Source: a bacterium (lineage in GTDB: Bacteria > Thermosulfidibacterota > Thermosulfidibacteria > Thermosulfidibacterales > Thermosulfidibacteraceae). Taken from it: 8,027 nucleotides of DNA. The stretch is taken from contig JALWBK010000190.1 of assembly GCA_027037155.1 (NCBI GenBank), forward strand, positions 1 to 8,027. Direction: 5' to 3'. Below are positions 5,755 to 8,027 of this stretch, piece by piece. The translations under genes and the position numbers were made by a program. The notes under the pieces are model-generated. The model did not search any database. It was not told where the DNA came from and saw only the letters and a program-made list of their open reading frames with translations. The stretch's first letter is position 1. Every line of letters begins with the position of its first letter.

Positions 5755-7010
5755 GAGTGCTTGTGGTTGATTCCGACGCCACCTCAAGGTGGCTCTTTTA
5801 CAGGGCTCTTAAAGAGCATGTGGTGGTTGATTGTGCATCGTTGGAAGAGGCTCGTGTTCTGCTCAAAAACAGCTCCTTTGATGTAGTCTTTGTAGCCAGG
5901 AATCTGCCTGATGGTGATAGCTTCGCACTTCTGGACGAATTCAAGGGATTAAGCTTTGTGGTGGTTTGCATAAATCCTGCCCTTGAAAGGGTTAAAGATG
6001 CTGTAGCAAAAGGTGCCATTGGCTACATTAAGAAACCCTTAGACGTTGATAAGATAAAAGAGTTCCTTTCCCGTCTCAAGCTTGAGGAAAGGTCTGAGGG
6101 ATCTGAATCTGAGATAGTGGTTTCTGGCTCCCTTATATCCAAGGTACAAAGGATTACAAGTTTTGTGTCCGATGGTATGCCCTTTCTTATCTACGGTGAA
6201 CACGGTGTGGGTAAAAGCACCCTATTGAGGCACACCCTTGTTTCGGAAGGTGTTCCTTTTAAGGTTTACGATGCCAATGTCTCTATGGAGAAGGTGTTGG
6301 AAGCGTTTAATGAAGGGGCGAGGTATGTGGTTCTGGAGAGGTTTGACCAGGTGTGTTCGTGCTTTCAGGAAAGGCTCTATCGCTGCCTCTTAGATGAGAG
6401 TATTTCGCCACAGGTTGTTCTTGTGTTCACTGGTGATCCTTTAAATTGTGTCAGCAAAGGAACTTTTAAAGAAGAACTCTATACATTTTTTGGCGCACGT
6501 ATTTTGGAAGTAGAGCCTCTGAGAAACAGGAAGGATGAGATTCCTGTGTTTGTGGAGCACTTTCGCCATAGATGGCAGGAGAGGGAGGGTAGAGAGCCCC
6601 CGCACTTTTCCGAGGATGCCATGAGGGTTCTTTTGAACTATCGTTGGCCTGGCAATGTGGCTGAACTGAAGAGTGTGCTCTTTGATACATTTGATAGGCT
6701 ATTTGGAGTAAAGGATGTGGTGGAGGTATCGGATCTGCCTACCGAGCTTTTGGTAAGCAGGTTGGATTTGAGTTTTGTTGAGTCCTTAAGAAGCGATGTA
6801 AGGAGGATGATAGGTCAACATCCCCAAGTTCATAGAATCATTGTTGACGTGGTGGAGAGGGTCATACTTGAGGAGGCTCTTGCTGCAGGAGGAGGGAGCA
6901 GAGTTAAGGCTGCTGAGCTTACCGGATTGCACAGAAACACGATAACACACAAGATTAAAAGACTTTTTGGGGGTGTGAAATGGACATTGGAAAGGTGGCG
7001 GAGAGCATAG
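5751..7010 (+). CDS. NtrC-family regulator with degenerate receiver and AAA+ domains
   Basis: This 419-residue protein has NtrC architecture: receiver (1-112), AAA+ (about 122-330) and Fis-type helix-turn-helix (about 365-406, with RVKAAELTGLHRNT at 384-397). The receiver keeps the acidic residues Asp7 and Asp9 and the Lys in YIKKPLD, but the phosphoacceptor Asp is Ala49 in V-F-V-A-R-N-L-P. In the AAA+ part Walker A is intact (GEHGVGKS, 149-156). Walker B Asp-Glu reads Glu-Arg (V-V-L-E-R, 193-197). The segment between them is about 25 residues shorter than in NtrC and has no GAFTGA loop. The arginine-finger segment FREDLYYRL reads FKEELYTFF (239-247), and the sensor II Arg of PGNVREL is Ala304. 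Known GAFTGA-less relatives such as HupR and TyrR work with sigma-70 polymerase. I infer a DNA-binding regulator independent of phosphorylation and sigma-54. It is coupled to the sensor by ATGA and overlaps the next gene by 31 bp. Confidence 0.88.
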   Translation: MRVLVVDSDATSRWLFYRALKEHVVVDCASLEEARVLLKNSSFDVVFVARNLPDGDSFALLDEFKGLSFVVVCINPALERVKDAVAKGAIGYIKKPLDVDKIKEFLSRLKLEERSEGSESEIVVSGSLISKVQRITSFVSDGMPFLIYGEHGVGKSTLLRHTLVSEGVPFKVYDANVSMEKVLEAFNEGARYVVLERFDQVCSCFQERLYRCLLDESISPQVVLVFTGDPLNCVSKGTFKEELYTFFGARILEVEPLRNRKDEIPVFVEHFRHRWQEREGREPPHFSEDAMRVLLNYRWPGNVAELKSVLFDTFDRLFGVKDVVEVSDLPTELLVSRLDLSFVESLRSDVRRMIGQHPQVHRIIVDVVERVILEEALAAGGGSRVKAAELTGLHRNTITHKIKRLFGGVKWTLERWRRA

Positions 7011-7543
7011 CAGAACTTATGGCTGTTTCTGCCGTTACTGCTCCCAAAAGCAGGGGACAGAACTATGTGGTACTGGAGATTATCACTGGTAAGAAGGTAA
7101 AGAAGCTTGCCAAAGAGATGATTGAGCATGGAAAGAGCGTTAACGATCCCTTTTTCGTGAGGGATGGTGAAAGCGTTATGAAAAGTGACGCTGTGCTTTT
7201 AGTGGGTTTGAAGGATGCAGCTCCTGTGGGTTTGAACTGTGGTGGTTGTGGCTTTGAGCGGTGCATCAGGCCTGAAGATGTAAGGGAGATGAGGGACTTT
7301 AGGGCTCCCGTCTGTATGTTGAGACTCCTTGACCTTGGAATAGCCCTGGGCTCTGCGGTGAAGACTGCGTCCATTCACAATGTGGATACGAGGATCATGT
7401 ACAGGGCTGCTGTTATAGCGAGAAAGTTGGATTACATAGATGCCGATGTGGTTATGGCGATACCCATATCCATCTCGGGCAAGAACATATACTTTGACAG
7501 GCAGGTGCCAGATCTTCTGAAAATGAACGAGGAAGGTGAATGA
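6980..7543 (+). CDS. DUF2148 ferredoxin-domain-like protein
   Basis: A 187-residue cytoplasmic protein matching the DUF2148 family, found mainly in anaerobic bacteria and archaea and of unproven function. It shows T-A-P-K-S-R-G near the N-terminus (20-26) and the cysteine cluster NCGGCGFERC (86-95; Cys87, Cys90, Cys95), followed by Cys112, a set able to hold an Fe-S cluster. The C-terminal half contains an alternating hydrophobic segment (152-165) and a short F-D-R-Q motif near the end. The ATG start has GGGGGTG (6969-6975) correctly spaced, inside the regulator gene. It overlaps the regulator by 31 bp and the penicillin-binding protein by 4 bp, so it is probably cotranscribed with both. A redox or cluster-sensing role is an inference from the cysteines only. 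Confidence 0.85.
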   Translation: MDIGKVAESIAELMAVSAVTAPKSRGQNYVVLEIITGKKVKKLAKEMIEHGKSVNDPFFVRDGESVMKSDAVLLVGLKDAAPVGLNCGGCGFERCIRPEDVREMRDFRAPVCMLRLLDLGIALGSAVKTASIHNVDTRIMYRAAVIARKLDYIDADVVMAIPISISGKNIYFDRQVPDLLKMNEEGE

Positions 7544-8027
7544 GGATCCTAAAATTCCTGCTTCTCTTTTTAGCCTCCTGTCTCTTATGTCTGATCGGGG
7601 TGGCTCTTTTTTTGTGGATCAAGTGGAACACCGTGGATCTTCCCTCCAGAGAGGAGATTCTGCACTACAGGCCTCCTTTAGTGACGGAGGTTTACGACAG
7701 AAACGGAAAGCTTATAGGTGAGTTTTTTATCCAAAGACGCATCTGGGTTCCCATAGAGAAGATACCCAAAAAACTCCGGCTTGCCTTTGTGGCCGCTGAG
7801 GATGCGAGGTTTTACAGGCACAAAGGAATTGACATCAAGGGAATAATAAGGGCGTTGATAGCGGATATAAAGGCTAGAAGGTTTGTGCAGGGTGGTTCTA
7901 CCATTACCCAGCAGGTTGCCAAGAATATGTTTCTCACACCGGAGAAGACCATATCCAGAAAGATAAAAGAGATGATTCTCGCCATGAAACTGGAGAGGAC
8001 CCTTTCCAAGGACAAGATACTGGAGCT
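7540..8027 (+). CDS. Class A penicillin-binding protein 1A, N-terminal part (runs off the window)
   Basis: This is the first 162 codons of a peptidoglycan glycosyltransferase/transpeptidase; the gene continues past the window end, so the transpeptidase domain is not visible. A short basic N-terminus is followed by a membrane anchor (about 4-27), then the pre-domain V-T-E-V-Y-D-R-N-G-K-L-I-G-E (48-61). The GT51 glycosyltransferase motifs follow: EDARFYRHKGID (87-98), whose Glu87 is the catalytic acid position, and GGSTITQQVAKN (118-129). The protein polymerises lipid II into glycan strands at the outer face of the inner membrane. The ATG start overlaps the preceding stop (ATGA) and has GAGGAAGG (7529-7536) just upstream. 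Symbols mrcA or pbpA are used for relatives; I leave it unnamed because only the N-terminus is present. Confidence 0.93.
   Translation, partial: MRILKFLLLFLASCLLCLIGVALFLWIKWNTVDLPSREEILHYRPPLVTEVYDRNGKLIGEFFIQRRIWVPIEKIPKKLRLAFVAAEDARFYRHKGIDIKGIIRALIADIKARRFVQGGSTITQQVAKNMFLTPEKTISRKIKEMILAMKLERTLSKDKILE

Noticed and set aside
4693..7010. Sensor and regulator as pseudogenes or products of sequencing error
   Set aside because: Both frames are uninterrupted and full length, with intact ATGA coupling. The substitutions fall in many separate functional motifs while fold-defining residues persist, which is unlike random decay or a single base error.
7601..7614. TGGCTC followed by a T-run and TTG, resembling a sigma-54 promoter
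   Set aside because: There is no GC at the -12 position, it lies within the membrane-anchor codons of PBP1A, and T-rich hydrophobic coding explains it.
7536..7721. Short plus-strand frame of 61 codons starting with GTG just before the PBP1A gene
   Set aside because: The frame beginning at ATG 7540 encodes an unmistakable membrane anchor and GT51 domain over the same DNA.

Overview
The window is wall-to-wall protein-coding DNA with no RNA gene, mobile element, CRISPR array or intergenic stretch of any size. The gene set (periplasmic DUF3108 protein, class A penicillin-binding protein, DUF2148 Fe-S-type protein, NtrC-family regulator, late cobalamin genes) fits a Gram-negative, probably anaerobic bacterium. 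Arginine is written mostly as AGG/AGA and packing is extreme, which is common in thermophilic lineages. That is an inference; I cannot name the organism.

Layout: (1) 9-2612, plus strand: riboflavin synthase (TTG start), cobT and cbiB, each overlapping the next. (2) 2598-4694, minus strand: a metallo-beta-lactamase-fold hydrolase, an exported DUF3108 protein and a divergent cobU, again overlapping. cobU converges on cbiB with a 15-bp coding overlap. (3) From about 4693 to the window end, plus strand: a PAS-containing histidine-kinase-like protein, an NtrC-like regulator, a DUF2148 protein and the 5' part of a PBP1A-type peptidoglycan synthase, also overlapping end to end. Blocks 2 and 3 diverge from almost the same base, over a 12-bp perfect AT-rich palindrome.

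Functionally, CbiB, CobU and CobT provide three steps of nucleotide-loop assembly of cobalamin; CobS and the CobC-type phosphatase are not in the window. Riboflavin synthase supplies flavin, whose FMN is the precursor of dimethylbenzimidazole in BluB-containing organisms.

The most unusual content is the regulator pair at 4693-7010. The sensor lacks the phosphoacceptor His and has degenerate ATP-lid motifs. The partner lacks the phosphoacceptor Asp (Ala49). It also lacks the sigma-54-contacting GAFTGA loop, the Walker B Asp-Glu, both arginine fingers and the sensor II Arg. Both genes are open, translationally coupled and otherwise well formed, and the regulator keeps its Walker A and Fis-type DNA-binding helices. 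This looks like a two-component system rebuilt into a phosphotransfer-independent and probably sigma-54-independent regulator, upstream of DUF2148 and cell-wall genes.
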